DNA of 50,095 nucleotides from Prosthecochloris sp. (GTDB lineage: Bacteria > Bacteroidota > Chlorobiia > Chlorobiales > Chlorobiaceae): NCBI GenBank assembly GCA_004028745.1, contig RAZP01000013.1, positions 1 to 50,095 of the forward strand. Direction: 5' to 3'. Position numbers and translations under genes: made by a program. The notes under the pieces were generated by a model. The model ran no database searches and was not told where the DNA came from. It worked only from the letters and a program-made list of their open reading frames with translations. Shown one piece after another: positions 8,788 through 17,819 of the stretch. How positions within the stretch are numbered: the stretch's first letter is position 1; the number at the start of each line of letters is the position of its first letter.

Positions 8788-9237
8788 ATGCGGGCGGTAA
8801 TCCAGAGAGTGAGTGAAGCGTCTGTCAGTGTGGACGGCGAACTGTATTCCCGAATAGGAGCGGGTCTTTTGGTGCTTCTCGGTATAGCTCCGGGAGACGA
8901 AGATCAGGAAATCTCATGGATGATTCGCAAGATTCTCAACCTCAGGATCTTTGAAGACAGCGAAGGCAAAATGAACCTTTCGGTTTCCGATACCAAAGGT
9001 GAAATTCTCCTGGTTTCACAGTTTACCCTTTATGCCGATACAAGCCGCGGCAACAGGCCGGGTTTTTCAGGTTCAGCACCTTCCAGGCTTGCGAATGACA
9101 TATATGACAGGTTTATCGGTGCAATTCGTTCGCAATCTTCCCTGCGCATCAAGACCGGTTGTTTCGGCAAAGAAATGCAGGTCGGTCTTGTCAACGACGG
9201 GCCGGTAACCCTGATTGTCGATACGCCGGAGAAGTAG
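8788..9237 (+). CDS. dtd: D-aminoacyl-tRNA deacylase
   Basis: A 149-residue DTD family enzyme that hydrolyses D-amino acids mischarged on tRNA. MRAVIQRVSEASVSVDGE starts the family fold. SQFTLYAD matches the SQFTL motif that forms the chiral-proofreading pocket with the cross-subunit Gly-cisPro loop, represented by NDGPVTLIVDTP at the C-terminus (GPVT motif). The length equals that of the family and nothing is missing. It is the third gene of the gatC-DUF167-dtd run. Confidence 0.95.
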   Translation: MRAVIQRVSEASVSVDGELYSRIGAGLLVLLGIAPGDEDQEISWMIRKILNLRIFEDSEGKMNLSVSDTKGEILLVSQFTLYADTSRGNRPGFSGSAPSRLANDIYDRFIGAIRSQSSLRIKTGCFGKEMQVGLVNDGPVTLIVDTPEK

Positions 9238-9377
9238 TGACGAGTTGTTATATGGGTTTGATCGCCAGGAAGCTTGATGGCTGGATAACAGGGAGCAGGA
9301 ACTGGGTAATGGGCCGGCAGGAATAAAGAAGCCATCAAGCCATCACGCTAACAAGCTGTCAAGCAATTTATTTCCAT

Positions 9378-10124
9378 ATGAAAATAGTTATTGTCATTCC
9401 TGCAAGGCTCGATTCAAGCAGGTTGAAGAGGAAAATGCTTGTTGACCTGGAGGGGGAGCCCCTTATTGTCCGGACTTTTCAGCGGGCAATGCAGGCCCGT
9501 TGTGCGGAGCGCGTTGTTGTGGCAACCGACAGCGGTGAAATTGCCGATGTGCTGCGTTCTTTCGATGCCGAGGTTGTTCTGACCTCCGAGAATGCTCGTT
9601 GCGGGTCGGAGCGCATAGCCGAGGCGGCGGGTAAGCTTGAAGGAGATGTGTTTATCAACTTGCAGGGGGATGAACCGCTGATTGACCCCGACAATATCGA
9701 CCGTGTTGCGGAGCCTTATCTCCGCGGAGAGAATCCTGATTGTGTGACACTTGTTTATCCTGTACTTCCGGGAGACTACACAACGATCGAAGACGAGCAT
9801 ATCGTTAAAGTGGTAATGGACGCAAAGGGATACGCTTTGTACTTTTCCCGGAGTCAGATTCCGTATCAGAGGGAGAGAAATGCTTCAACGATTTACTATC
9901 GTCACATCGGCATTTATGCGTTCCGGGCAGATGTGCTTCGGGAATATGCCGGACTGGAACTTTCAATGCTCGAAAAGGAGGAGTCTCTCGAACAGTTGCG
10001 TCTTCTTGAAAACGGCTACAAAATACGATGTGTAGAAACCACCGTTGACTCACCCGGTGTCAACACTCCGGAGGATCTTGATCTTGTCCGGAGGGTTTTC
10101 CGGGAACAGGCTGCTTCCGGGTAA
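9378..10124 (+). CDS. kdsB: 3-deoxy-manno-octulosonate cytidylyltransferase
   Basis: A 248-residue cytoplasmic enzyme activating Kdo with CTP to CMP-Kdo for lipopolysaccharide core synthesis. VIPARLDSSRLKRKML at the N-terminus is the CTP-binding signature (ARxxSxRxxxK), and INLQGDEPLI and VNTPEDLDLVR are KdsB hallmarks. The length is normal. Its presence implies a Gram-negative outer membrane with Kdo-containing LPS. The final 65 bases overlap the end of xseA on the opposite strand. The preceding 140-base spacer contains repeated gccatcaagc words but no gene. Confidence 0.94.
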   Translation: MKIVIVIPARLDSSRLKRKMLVDLEGEPLIVRTFQRAMQARCAERVVVATDSGEIADVLRSFDAEVVLTSENARCGSERIAEAAGKLEGDVFINLQGDEPLIDPDNIDRVAEPYLRGENPDCVTLVYPVLPGDYTTIEDEHIVKVVMDAKGYALYFSRSQIPYQRERNASTIYYRHIGIYAFRADVLREYAGLELSMLEKEESLEQLRLLENGYKIRCVETTVDSPGVNTPEDLDLVRRVFREQAASG

Positions 10125-11310
10125 CTTCAACAGCCACTTCTCCGTCATGGAAAATCACAGAAGCCCTGTCCATTTTCCGGAGGGTGGTGCTGGAAGTGGC
10201 ATAGGTACCGTCTTTTCTGATAAGGGTGAACCCTCTTTCAAGTGTTTTTCTGTAATCAAGCAGTGCCAGTCTCTCCATAAGGGAAGAAAAAAGGTTTACC
10301 GTGTGCCTTAATGTGCTTCGAGCCGTGTGTGACATGTACTTGACGAGATGATCGAGCTGTTCATTTAATCGATCCAGCTTTACCTGTGGGAGATTGAAGG
10401 CATAGCTTTCGAGAAGAGAGTCGACCTGCCGTTCAGTCCCTTCAACCTTGGCATAGAGGGCTGAACATTGACGGTTAAGCAGTGTGTTGGAATGTCGGAG
10501 AAGTTCCTGGGTATCGGGAACTGCAATTTCAGCGGCGATCGATGGCGTTCCTGCACGCATGTCTGCAACCATGTCTGCAATGGTAACATCGGTTTCATGA
10601 CCGATTGCGCTGATGACGGGAATGGATGAGCCAAATATGGCGAGTGCAACGTTTTCCTCATTGAATGCCTGGAGATCTTCAAGGGAACCACCACCTCTTG
10701 CCACTATAATGACATCCGGCCTGTGAATGGGGTTGGCTGGATTGTTGAAGTAGGTTAACGCTCTGATAACGTTTTCCGCTGCCTCTTCTCCCTGTACTTT
10801 TACCGGGTAAAGTATAAGCTTTGCTGCAGGGAAGCGGCGCTTGAGAACATTTCCCATGTCTTCTATTACAGCTCCTGTAGCGGACGTGACAAGACCGATT
10901 CTTTCCGGAATAGCCGGCAGTGGTTTTTTATGCTCCCGGTTAAAATACCCTTGACTGGCGAGCTTTTCCAGGAGCATGGCAAAGGCCTGTTGCAGCGCTC
11001 CTGCTCCGGCGAGGGCAACCGATGTGCATATGAGCTGGTAACGTCCTGAAGGAGGGTATACCTCAAGGCGTCCGCGCGCTATGATTTCAAGCCCGTCTTT
11101 AAGATCAACAGAAAGTCTCATGCGGGTGTTTTTCCAGATAACAGCAGGAATTTGTGCCCCCTCATCTTTCAGAGTCATATAGATATGTCCCGAGCTGGGT
11201 AGCTTGAAATTGGATATTTCACCTCTCACGCTGATTGTCGGGAAATTTCCTTCAAGGACGGATTTGATTTCTCTGGTGAGTTCGCTGACGGTAAGGGTCT
11301 GCTCTGACAT
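10060..11310 (-). CDS. xseA: Exodeoxyribonuclease VII large subunit
   Basis: A 416-residue catalytic subunit that degrades single-stranded DNA to oligonucleotides with XseB. An N-terminal OB fold spans about residues 1-100 (ISNFKLPSSGHIYMTLKDE). The catalytic region contains GLVTSATGAVIEDM, VIIVARGGGSLEDLQAFNEE and SAIGHETDVTIADMVADMRA GTPSIAAE, all conserved in XseA. A coiled-coil stretch follows, then the GFTLIRKDG module. The last ~20 residues run into the 3' end of kdsB on the other strand (65-base convergent overlap), a tail with no family counterpart. xseB is not adjacent. Confidence 0.94.
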   Translation of the reverse strand: MSEQTLTVSELTREIKSVLEGNFPTISVRGEISNFKLPSSGHIYMTLKDEGAQIPAVIWKNTRMRLSVDLKDGLEIIARGRLEVYPPSGRYQLICTSVALAGAGALQQAFAMLLEKLASQGYFNREHKKPLPAIPERIGLVTSATGAVIEDMGNVLKRRFPAAKLILYPVKVQGEEAAENVIRALTYFNNPANPIHRPDVIIVARGGGSLEDLQAFNEENVALAIFGSSIPVISAIGHETDVTIADMVADMRAGTPSIAAEIAVPDTQELLRHSNTLLNRQCSALYAKVEGTERQVDSLLESYAFNLPQVKLDRLNEQLDHLVKYMSHTARSTLRHTVNLFSSLMERLALLDYRKTLERGFTLIRKDGTYATSSTTLRKMDRASVIFHDGEVAVEVTRKQPVPGKPSGQDQDPPEC

Positions 11311-11470
11311 GGCAAAATTTTCGGTACAGGTGGCCGGTAATTGTTTTCAGGAAGTTAGGTATTTCCAGTGAATGGTTTTAGTATATTCTGATCGGGGATG
11401 GTGTTATAGATAAATGAATTTAGAAGCCAGAATTCAGAATCCAGTGGACAGGTAGCCAATCAGCTCATAC

Positions 11471-11968
11471 ATGAAAAGTGATACCTGTGTTACCCTTCTG
11501 GAGAAAAAGCTTTCTCTGGATAAGGAGAGCGTTATACGGTTTCTCAACTCGGTTGTAGCCGGAATTGTCGAGGAGCTTATCGAGAAGGGAGAAATTTCCG
11601 TTAAAGGGCTCGGTTATTTTAAAGTGGTGTATATCCCTTTCACGAAGGCGGTGCAGGGTGATGTTGTACATGCCCTGCCTCCTCGGAAAAACATTGTGTT
11701 TCTTACAAGGCCTGTAGTGGATTCCGGGGTATTGCGGATTATCGGCTGCAAAACGGGACTTCCGGAAAAAGATGCTGAAATTTTCTACAAAAGCCTTGCC
11801 AGATATTTCAGAGACACTCTTACAAAAAAACAGGAACTCTCTCTTGAAGGTCTGGGAGAGTTTACGAATGTTGATGGAAAATACGTTTTTGTTCCTGACA
11901 AAACGCTCCAGGAGATAGTCAATAACTCCTACCGAAACCTGTCGGCATTTGAGATTATGAAACAATAA
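11471..11968 (+). CDS. Tandem HU-like (CCDC81-type) domain protein
   Basis: A 165-residue protein apparently made of two HU/IHF-like halves: residues ~20-85 with ISVKGLGYFKVVYIP and PPRKNIVFLTRP, and ~95-165 with LSLEGLGEFTNVDGKYVFVPD. The GLGxF turn followed by a strand is typical of HU-type beta arms, and the arrangement resembles the HU-CCDC81 domains found in Bacteroidetes/Chlorobi. Classical DNA-binding HU signatures are weak, so nucleic-acid binding is uncertain; related domains may act in protein or peptidoglycan binding. It stands alone just before bchY, 59 bases ahead of that gene's ATG. Confidence 0.6.
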   Translation: MKSDTCVTLLEKKLSLDKESVIRFLNSVVAGIVEELIEKGEISVKGLGYFKVVYIPFTKAVQGDVVHALPPRKNIVFLTRPVVDSGVLRIIGCKTGLPEKDAEIFYKSLARYFRDTLTKKQELSLEGLGEFTNVDGKYVFVPDKTLQEIVNNSYRNLSAFEIMKQ

Positions 11969-12027
11969 TCAATTGTCGCTCCTATGGTGTGAACTTCCGT
12001 TTCCAGCGCAAAAGAACAACAGTTAGT

Positions 12028-13272
12028 ATGAAAAAGAATGAACGCGCAAATCTTCATCCACAGTCAATGTGTCCCGCTTTCGGGGGGCTGCGGGTTCTTA
12101 CCAGGATTGAAGGAGCCAGGGTCTGTCTTGTCGCTGATCAAGGGTGCCTGTATGGATTGACCTTTGTTTCGCATTTTTATGCTGCACGAAGATCAATTCT
12201 CGCCCCTGAACTGATGAATGTTCAGATTTCCGGGGGAACCATGATCGATGATGTTCGGGCTGCAATAGCACAAATTGCCGAAGACCCGGCGGTAACATTC
12301 ATTCCTGTAGTCAGCACCTGTGTTGCTGAAACGGCGGGAATTGCAGAAGAGCTGCTCCCGAAAAAGGCAGGGAATGCCATTGTGCAGCTTGTTCGCCTGC
12401 CTGCTTTTCAGATCAAATCCCATCCTGAGGCGAAGGACGTTGCGGTTTCAACCTTGCTCGGGAGGTTTGCTGATTTTGGTGAGCCGAAAAGAGAAAAGTC
12501 GCTCCTTGTTGTGGGTGAAATTTTCCCTGTTGATGCTATGGCCATAGGCAGTGTGCTGCAGCGTATAGGTGTAGAATCGGTTATTGTGGTTCCTGCAGCT
12601 AACGCGGAGGATTATGTCGAGGCGGGAAAGACGCAGGCCTGTACGATTCTGCATCCTTTCTATGAAAGGACAGCTGCCCTGCTTGAAGAGAACGGGGTGC
12701 GGATTGTTTCAGGTAATCCTGTCGGGGCGAATGCCTCCGCGCAGTGGATAGAACAGGTGGGGGAAGCGCTTGCTCTTGATATGGAGACCGTTCACAGGGT
12801 TGCAGCAGAAGAAAAAGAAAAAGCTGCGGAAGTGATAAAAAAGTTCAACAACCTTTCAGGGAAAGTTATTGTTGCCGGATACGAGGGGAATGAGCTGCCG
12901 GTTGTCAGGCTGCTGCTGGAAGCCGGGCTCGAAGTTCCTTATGCTTCGACTTCAATCGCCCGTACTTCTCTCGGGGAGGAAGATCATCAACTTCTTTCCA
13001 TGCTCGGAACCGAGATCAGATACCGGAAATACCTTGAGGAGGATATGCAGGCTGTTCTGGATTATGAGCCCGATCTGGTCATCGGCACCACATCGCTGGA
13101 CAGTTTTGCTAAGGAGCAGGGCATTCCTGCAATTTACTATACCAACAATATCTCGTCCCGGCCCGTATTTTTTGCCGCGGGTGCCGGAACGGTGCTTGGC
13201 ATGGTTGCAGGGCTGCTGGGGAGAAAGGAGGTGTTCAGGAAAATGAAAGAGTATTTTACTACACTTCCATAA
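12028..13272 (+). CDS. bchY: Chlorophyllide a reductase subunit Y
   Basis: A nitrogenase-like subunit of the BchXYZ complex, which reduces ring B of chlorophyllide a on the route to bacteriochlorophyll a. QSMCPAFGGLRV, YGLTFVSHFYAARRS and LPAFQIKSHPEAKDV are close to known BchY sequences; Cys residues in MCPAFGG, DQGCLYG and VVSTCVAE are candidates for the Fe-S cluster ligands shared with BchZ. From the chosen ATG it has 414 residues; an in-frame GTG at 11989 would add 13 unconvincing residues. bchX and bchZ are not in the window. The stop overlaps the end of frr by 14 bases. This gene is the main evidence that the host makes bacteriochlorophyll. Confidence 0.95.
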   Translation: MKKNERANLHPQSMCPAFGGLRVLTRIEGARVCLVADQGCLYGLTFVSHFYAARRSILAPELMNVQISGGTMIDDVRAAIAQIAEDPAVTFIPVVSTCVAETAGIAEELLPKKAGNAIVQLVRLPAFQIKSHPEAKDVAVSTLLGRFADFGEPKREKSLLVVGEIFPVDAMAIGSVLQRIGVESVIVVPAANAEDYVEAGKTQACTILHPFYERTAALLEENGVRIVSGNPVGANASAQWIEQVGEALALDMETVHRVAAEEKEKAAEVIKKFNNLSGKVIVAGYEGNELPVVRLLLEAGLEVPYASTSIARTSLGEEDHQLLSMLGTEIRYRKYLEEDMQAVLDYEPDLVIGTTSLDSFAKEQGIPAIYYTNNISSRPVFFAAGAGTVLGMVAGLLGRKEVFRKMKEYFTTLP

Positions 13273-13819
13273 TTTCCTTTTCTTTCTGGGCGATCAGGTC
13301 GTTGATCTGCTTTTCATACTTGTGAACGAGGTCGTCAGCGTCTTTTTTGCTCCTGCCTTTTTCGTCCTCACTGATTTCCTTGTCTTTTTCAAGCTTGTCA
13401 ACACCGTGAAGTATTTCTCTGCGGAGGTTGCGAAGGGCAATTTTTGTGTCCTCACCATATTTCTTGGTGAGTTTTACATACTCTTTGCGCCGCTCTTCCG
13501 TAAGGGGTGGTATGCTTACCCTGATGCTCTGTCCTTCTGCTGCGGGATTCAATCCGAGATTGGCATCACGGATAGCTTTCTCAACCGCGGAAACCATTGA
13601 TTTGTCCCACACCTGGACCATAAGTGTATGGGCATCCTGAACGCCGACGTTGCCGAGTTGTTTGAGTGACATCAATTGTCCATAAGCATCAACTTTTACA
13701 CGATCAAGCAATGCAGTTGTTGCCTTGCCGGTTCTTATCGCGGCGATCTCATGCTGGAAGCTTTCAAGAGATTTTTTCATTTTTGCTTCCACCTTTTGGG
13801 TGATTTCTCTTACGCTCAT
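13259..13819 (-). CDS. frr: Ribosome recycling factor
   Basis: A 186-residue factor that with EF-G splits post-termination ribosomes. The three-helix bundle sequences are clear: N-terminal KMKKSLESFQHEIAAIRTGKA, central ISIPPLTEERRKEYVKL-like (here VSIPPLTEERRKEYVKLTKK) and C-terminal KDADDLVHKYEKQINDL. The length is exactly typical. It lies 44 bases downstream of rpmE on the same strand, an unusual neighbour for frr. Its 3' end overlaps bchY. Confidence 0.97.
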   Translation of the reverse strand: MSVREITQKVEAKMKKSLESFQHEIAAIRTGKATTALLDRVKVDAYGQLMSLKQLGNVGVQDAHTLMVQVWDKSMVSAVEKAIRDANLGLNPAAEGQSIRVSIPPLTEERRKEYVKLTKKYGEDTKIALRNLRREILHGVDKLEKDKEISEDEKGRSKKDADDLVHKYEKQINDLIAQKEKEIMEV

Positions 13820-13863
13820 ACGTTTCGAATCGTTTTGGTTTATCAGAGACCGCGTGGTAAAAC

Positions 13864-14091
13864 CTATTCGGAAGAAGATGAAGCGGGAGCTTTCTTGCCG
13901 AATCTTTTCTGGAAGCGTTCGACGCGTCCGGCAGTGTCTACCAGTACCTGTTTACCTGTGTAAAAAGGATGACAGTTACTGCAGATATCGACTTTGATCG
14001 AGGGTCTTGTGGACCGTGTCTCAAAAGTGTTACCGCAGTTAGCACAGGTAACCGTAACTTTCGTATACTTCGGATGGATATCTTTTTTCAT
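13864..14091 (-). CDS. rpmE: 50S ribosomal protein L31
   Basis: A 75-residue large-subunit protein. MKKDIHPKYTKVTVTCANCG, then VDICSNCHPFYTGKQ, gives the C-x-x-C pairs of the zinc-binding (C+) form of L31, which bridges the ribosomal subunits. The C-terminus GRVERFQKRFGKK is conserved, followed by a Ser/Glu-rich tail. It is transcribed away from recG, with frr downstream. The zinc-containing form is the one normally used in zinc-replete cells. Confidence 0.95.
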   Translation of the reverse strand: MKKDIHPKYTKVTVTCANCGNTFETRSTRPSIKVDICSNCHPFYTGKQVLVDTAGRVERFQKRFGKKAPASSSSE

Positions 14092-14182
14092 GACTTCGAT
14101 TTCCCTTGTCTGACAATAAATACCGTTATGTGTTCGGGAGTAAAATAGTAAACTAATTTATCGGGCAATATACAAGATTAAC

Positions 14183-16393
14183 GTGCAGAAACAAAGTAAA
14201 GGCGCCTCGAAAAACCTGCTGCACGACTCGATTGCAGCTTTAGACGGAGAAGGAGTTGTTTCGAGAGACAAGAGCTTCTGCGACATTCCGGTAACCGATA
14301 TCAAGGGAGTAGGGCCGCACAAGGCGGGTCTTTTGAAAGAGGTTGGTATAGAGACCATCGCCGATCTGTATGATTATTTTCCACGCAGCTACCTGGACCG
14401 GAGGGCCATTAAAAGTATCGGTGCGCTTATCGAAGGAGAGCAGGTGACTGTTGTCGGAGCAGTAAAAAGGGTGATAAAGCAGGAGGGAAGACCGGGACGT
14501 TCCCGCCTGAAGATCCAGCTTTTTGACAAGACAGGTGTTCTTGAGCTGGTATGGTTCAGGGGTGTTTCCTATTTTTCAGGGGCTTTTCGGGAAGGAGATG
14601 TTTTGGCGGTACATGGCAGGGTGGGATTTTTCGGCAGCCTGCTGCAAATGCACCATCCGGAATTTGAACGCCTCAACCAGGAGCATGGTTCAGACCCGGA
14701 TGAAGAAGGTGATGATTTCAATCTCTTTCATACAGGTAAGATCGTGCCGGTGTACCCTTCGTCGGAGGCTCTGAAACGTTCAGGTCTGGGTTCCAGAGGA
14801 TTGAGGAGTGTAATAAAGCATGCTTTTACTGTCAGCCCTCCACTGTTCAGGGAAAACCTTCCCAACGAAATTATCAGTCAGCATGGTCTCCTGTCGCTCA
14901 ATGAAGCGTATCGCATGATTCATTTTCCTTCTTCTCCTGAAATGCTCGATCGTGCACTCTACCGGTTTAGATGGACGGAGCTGTTTTATGCGCAGCTTTT
15001 TTTTGCGATAAGGCGTGCCTTCATTCAAAAAAACAAGGGTGCAGTACGTTTTAAACGTTCCGGAAACTATACGGCGAAACTCTATGAAATGCTGCCCTAC
15101 AGCATGACGGAGGCGCAAAAAAAAGCGGTGCGTGAGATTTACCGTGATCTGCGAAGCGGAAACCGGATGAACCGGTTGCTGCAGGGAGATGTCGGTTCGG
15201 GTAAGACCGTGGTTGCCATGTTTGCCATGACGCTTGCGGCTGACAACGGTTTGCAGGCGGCATTCATGGCTCCAACTGAAATATTGGCTTTTCAGCACTT
15301 TATGGTGATGCAGAAATTTACCGAACCACTCGGGCTTCGGGCCGGTTTCCTTGGCGGAAGGCAGCAGAAAAAAGAACGCCGGGAAGTGCTTGACCTGCTT
15401 GAAGCCGGCCAGCTTCATATAGTTGTAGGGACACATGCCGTTATAGAGGAGGAGGTGCGTTTTAAAAGGCTTGGTCTTGCTGTCATTGATGAACAGCATC
15501 GGTTTGGGGTGTTGCAGCGCAAGGCGCTTCAGGATAAGGCTGAAAATCCGCATGTACTGCTCATGACGGCAACGCCGATTCCAAGGACCCTCAGTATGGG
15601 TTTTTTCGGAGACCTTGACGTGACGGTAATTGACCAGCTTCCAGGCGGCAGAAAACATATCGTCACTCGCCTGTGCCGGGAGAGCGATAAACCAGATATT
15701 TTCCGTTTTCTCCGTCAGGAAGTTGAGCAGGGCCGGCAAGCCTATATTGTCTATCCTCTGGTCGAAGAGTCGGAAAAAATTGATCTTAAAGCCGCGACGG
15801 AGAGTTTTCAGCAACTGCGCGATGAACTTTTGCCAGGTGTTGGGATGGGGTTGATTCACGGCCAGATGCCCTCTTGCGAAAAAGAACGTGTTATGGAAGC
15901 GTTCAGATCGGGTAAAATCGATCTGCTTGTGGGGACTACTGTCATTGAAGTAGGGGTAGATGTACCGAATGCAACGGTCATGGTAATCGAGCATGCCGAA
16001 CGTTTCGGGCTGGCACAACTGCACCAGTTGAGGGGAAGGGTTGGAAGGGGGTGGCACCAGTCGTATTGTTTTCTGCTGTATGAAACTCTTGGCAGCGATG
16101 CTCGTGAAAGACTTTCCGCCATGGAAAGCACGAATGACGGGTTCAGGCTGTCCGAGATCGATGCAGCATTGCGCGGGGCCGGTAATGTGCTCGGAAAGGA
16201 GCAGTCAGGGGCGATGACCGGACTGAAAGTTGCCGATATCACGCGGGATTATCATATCATGTGTTCGGCACGCAGGGCCGCATTTGAGATCGTGAAGAAA
16301 GATGCCAAGCTGCGGGAACCGGCTCACACAACGATAAGAGAATATTACAGGGAACATTACCATGATAAGTTTGTGCTGGCAGATATCGGCTGA
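14183..16393 (+). CDS. recG: ATP-dependent DNA helicase RecG
   Basis: A 736-residue helicase remodelling stalled replication forks and Holliday junctions. An N-terminal wedge/OB domain (about 30-230) includes IKGVGPHKAGLLKEVGI. Walker A is GDVGSGKTVVA, the DExH box is DEQHRFG, and motif III is MTATPIPRTLSMGFFGDLDV. The C-terminal helicase lobe has GTTVIEVGVDVPNATVMVIE and QLRGRVGRG. The length is slightly above E. coli RecG. The start is GTG at 14183, because upstream sequence has no better in-frame codon. It is divergent from rpmE and followed within 10-25 bases by rsgA. Confidence 0.96.
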   Translation: MQKQSKGASKNLLHDSIAALDGEGVVSRDKSFCDIPVTDIKGVGPHKAGLLKEVGIETIADLYDYFPRSYLDRRAIKSIGALIEGEQVTVVGAVKRVIKQEGRPGRSRLKIQLFDKTGVLELVWFRGVSYFSGAFREGDVLAVHGRVGFFGSLLQMHHPEFERLNQEHGSDPDEEGDDFNLFHTGKIVPVYPSSEALKRSGLGSRGLRSVIKHAFTVSPPLFRENLPNEIISQHGLLSLNEAYRMIHFPSSPEMLDRALYRFRWTELFYAQLFFAIRRAFIQKNKGAVRFKRSGNYTAKLYEMLPYSMTEAQKKAVREIYRDLRSGNRMNRLLQGDVGSGKTVVAMFAMTLAADNGLQAAFMAPTEILAFQHFMVMQKFTEPLGLRAGFLGGRQQKKERREVLDLLEAGQLHIVVGTHAVIEEEVRFKRLGLAVIDEQHRFGVLQRKALQDKAENPHVLLMTATPIPRTLSMGFFGDLDVTVIDQLPGGRKHIVTRLCRESDKPDIFRFLRQEVEQGRQAYIVYPLVEESEKIDLKAATESFQQLRDELLPGVGMGLIHGQMPSCEKERVMEAFRSGKIDLLVGTTVIEVGVDVPNATVMVIEHAERFGLAQLHQLRGRVGRGWHQSYCFLLYETLGSDARERLSAMESTNDGFRLSEIDAALRGAGNVLGKEQSGAMTGLKVADITRDYHIMCSARRAAFEIVKKDAKLREPAHTTIREYYREHYHDKFVLADIG

Positions 16394-16417
16394 GAATCCG
16401 TATTGGGCGATGAACAT

Positions 16418-17371
16418 ATGAGCAGCTTGCAGGAAGGACATGAATTCGAGGGTATTGTTACCGAGGCCAGAGGCGGCATGTACCTCGTTGAAGAGGCAGG
16501 AGGTGAGAGGTGCCTGTGCGCCACCTTCCGCGGAACAAAAACAGAAAACGCAGAGACCAACCTTGTGGCTGTCGGTGATCGTGTGGCTGTTACAATAACC
16601 GCGGGGGGGGAGGTCATGGAAGGGGTCATTACTTTGGTTCTCCGGCGCCGTTCAGCCCTGATAAGAAAAAGGGATGTTCGCCGAAACCGCAGCAAGGAGA
16701 AAATTCAGGTTATAGCTGCAAATATAGACCAGCTTGCCATTGTTGTATCAGCCATGCAGCCGCCGCTGAACCGTCGTCTGATCGACCGGTACCTGGTGTT
16801 CGCTGAGTCCGAGCAGATGCCTGTGGTAGTCATTGTCAACAAGATGGACATTGCCGATCGGGAATCGGTCAAGTGCCGGATGGAACCGTATCAACGTCTC
16901 GGTTATTCCATCTGTTATGTCAGTGCTGAGGACGGAGAGAGTATGGCCTCGCTTCATAGGGAGCTGGAAGGAAAAGTATCGGCCTTCAGTGGTCACTCAG
17001 GAGTCGGTAAATCCACGCTTATCAACCTGCTTGTTGGCGAAGAAAAGCTGAAAACCGCAGAAATCAGTGCCTGGAGCCTCAAGGGGGTGCATACTACCAC
17101 GAACGCGGTGATGCTTGCCCTTCCGGGAGGAGGTTATGTGATCGACACGCCGGGGATAAGGGAGTTCAACCTTTCGGATATCACAGAGGATAACCTCAGG
17201 TTTTATTTTCCTGAATTTCTTCCTCCCATGCAGCAATGTGCTTTCACATCATGCACGCACACCCTCGAGCCCGGTTGCGGTGTGACAAAAGCTGTTGACG
17301 AAGGAGTAGTTGATCGTGAAAGGTATGAGAGCTACCTGGCGATACTTGCATCACTTGATGATACTGGGTAG
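16418..17371 (+). CDS. rsgA: Small ribosomal subunit biogenesis GTPase RsgA
   Basis: A circularly permuted GTPase that helps 30S maturation. An N-terminal OB fold (about 5-70) is followed by the G motifs in permuted order: NKMD (G4), then GHSGVGKS (P-loop, G1), then DTPGIREF (G3). The C-terminal zinc site shows Cys and His in CAFTSCTHTLEPGCGV. From the ATG at 16418 there are 317 residues; an in-frame TTG at 16403 would add five. It closely follows recG and is probably in the same transcript. Confidence 0.94.
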   Translation: MSSLQEGHEFEGIVTEARGGMYLVEEAGGERCLCATFRGTKTENAETNLVAVGDRVAVTITAGGEVMEGVITLVLRRRSALIRKRDVRRNRSKEKIQVIAANIDQLAIVVSAMQPPLNRRLIDRYLVFAESEQMPVVVIVNKMDIADRESVKCRMEPYQRLGYSICYVSAEDGESMASLHRELEGKVSAFSGHSGVGKSTLINLLVGEEKLKTAEISAWSLKGVHTTTNAVMLALPGGGYVIDTPGIREFNLSDITEDNLRFYFPEFLPPMQQCAFTSCTHTLEPGCGVTKAVDEGVVDRERYESYLAILASLDDTG

Positions 17372-17565
17372 CCTAACTTGAGTGATTGTTCAGCCTTAAC
17401 AATGACGAGGGCTCAGTACTATCCAACCTTTTTTGACCTTTTTACTTTTGAATTTTGACTTTCCTTTCACCTCTTGTCCTACTTGTCGGGACAGCCTGAA
17501 GCGCTCAACTTAGTTTTTATGATCACATAGACTGTTTTCCGAAACAGGAAAATGCGCTAACTTTA

Positions 17566-17677
17566 GGGCACCTCTATAAATTGTCGCACCTTGAGTACAA
17601 GGCGGACGGAGCGCAGAGATTCCTCCTATCCGCCCAACGAAGTAATCATGATGCGCAACAAATAAATGGAGGTGCCT
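17566..17677 (+). repeat. Inverted-end intergenic element (copy 4)
   Basis: It begins GGGCACCTCTATAAATTGTC and ends CAAATAAATGGAGGTGCC. The interior has acaaggcggacggagcgcag and atccgcccaacgaag. It is followed after about 35 bases by copy 5 in the same orientation, making a tandem pair that fills the spacer before the aldehyde dehydrogenase. Confidence 0.85.
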
Positions 17678-17713
17678 TTTACACTTCGTGTGAAAATTTA
17701 CTTTATCAATATA

Positions 17714-17799
17714 GGGACACCTCTATTAATTGTCGTGAGCGACCTCTCCTATCCGCCCAACGAGTATTCGGGTCGCGTAACAAATTAATAGAAGCGCCC
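17714..17799 (+). repeat. Inverted-end intergenic element, 86-base form (copy 5)
   Basis: GGGACACCTCTATTAATTG at the left and AAATTAATAGAAGCGCCC at the right, with gtcgtgagcgacc and gggtcgcgtaac forming an inner arm. About 30 bases of the usual interior are deleted. It ends 20 bases before the aldehyde dehydrogenase start, so it lies in that gene's 5' untranslated region. Confidence 0.85.
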
Positions 17800-17819
17800 A
17801 TAACATAAACAGATATATC

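Noticed and set aside
14780..16057. 425-residue minus-strand open frame
   Set aside because: Antisense shadow of recG, whose helicase motifs are all in the plus frame.
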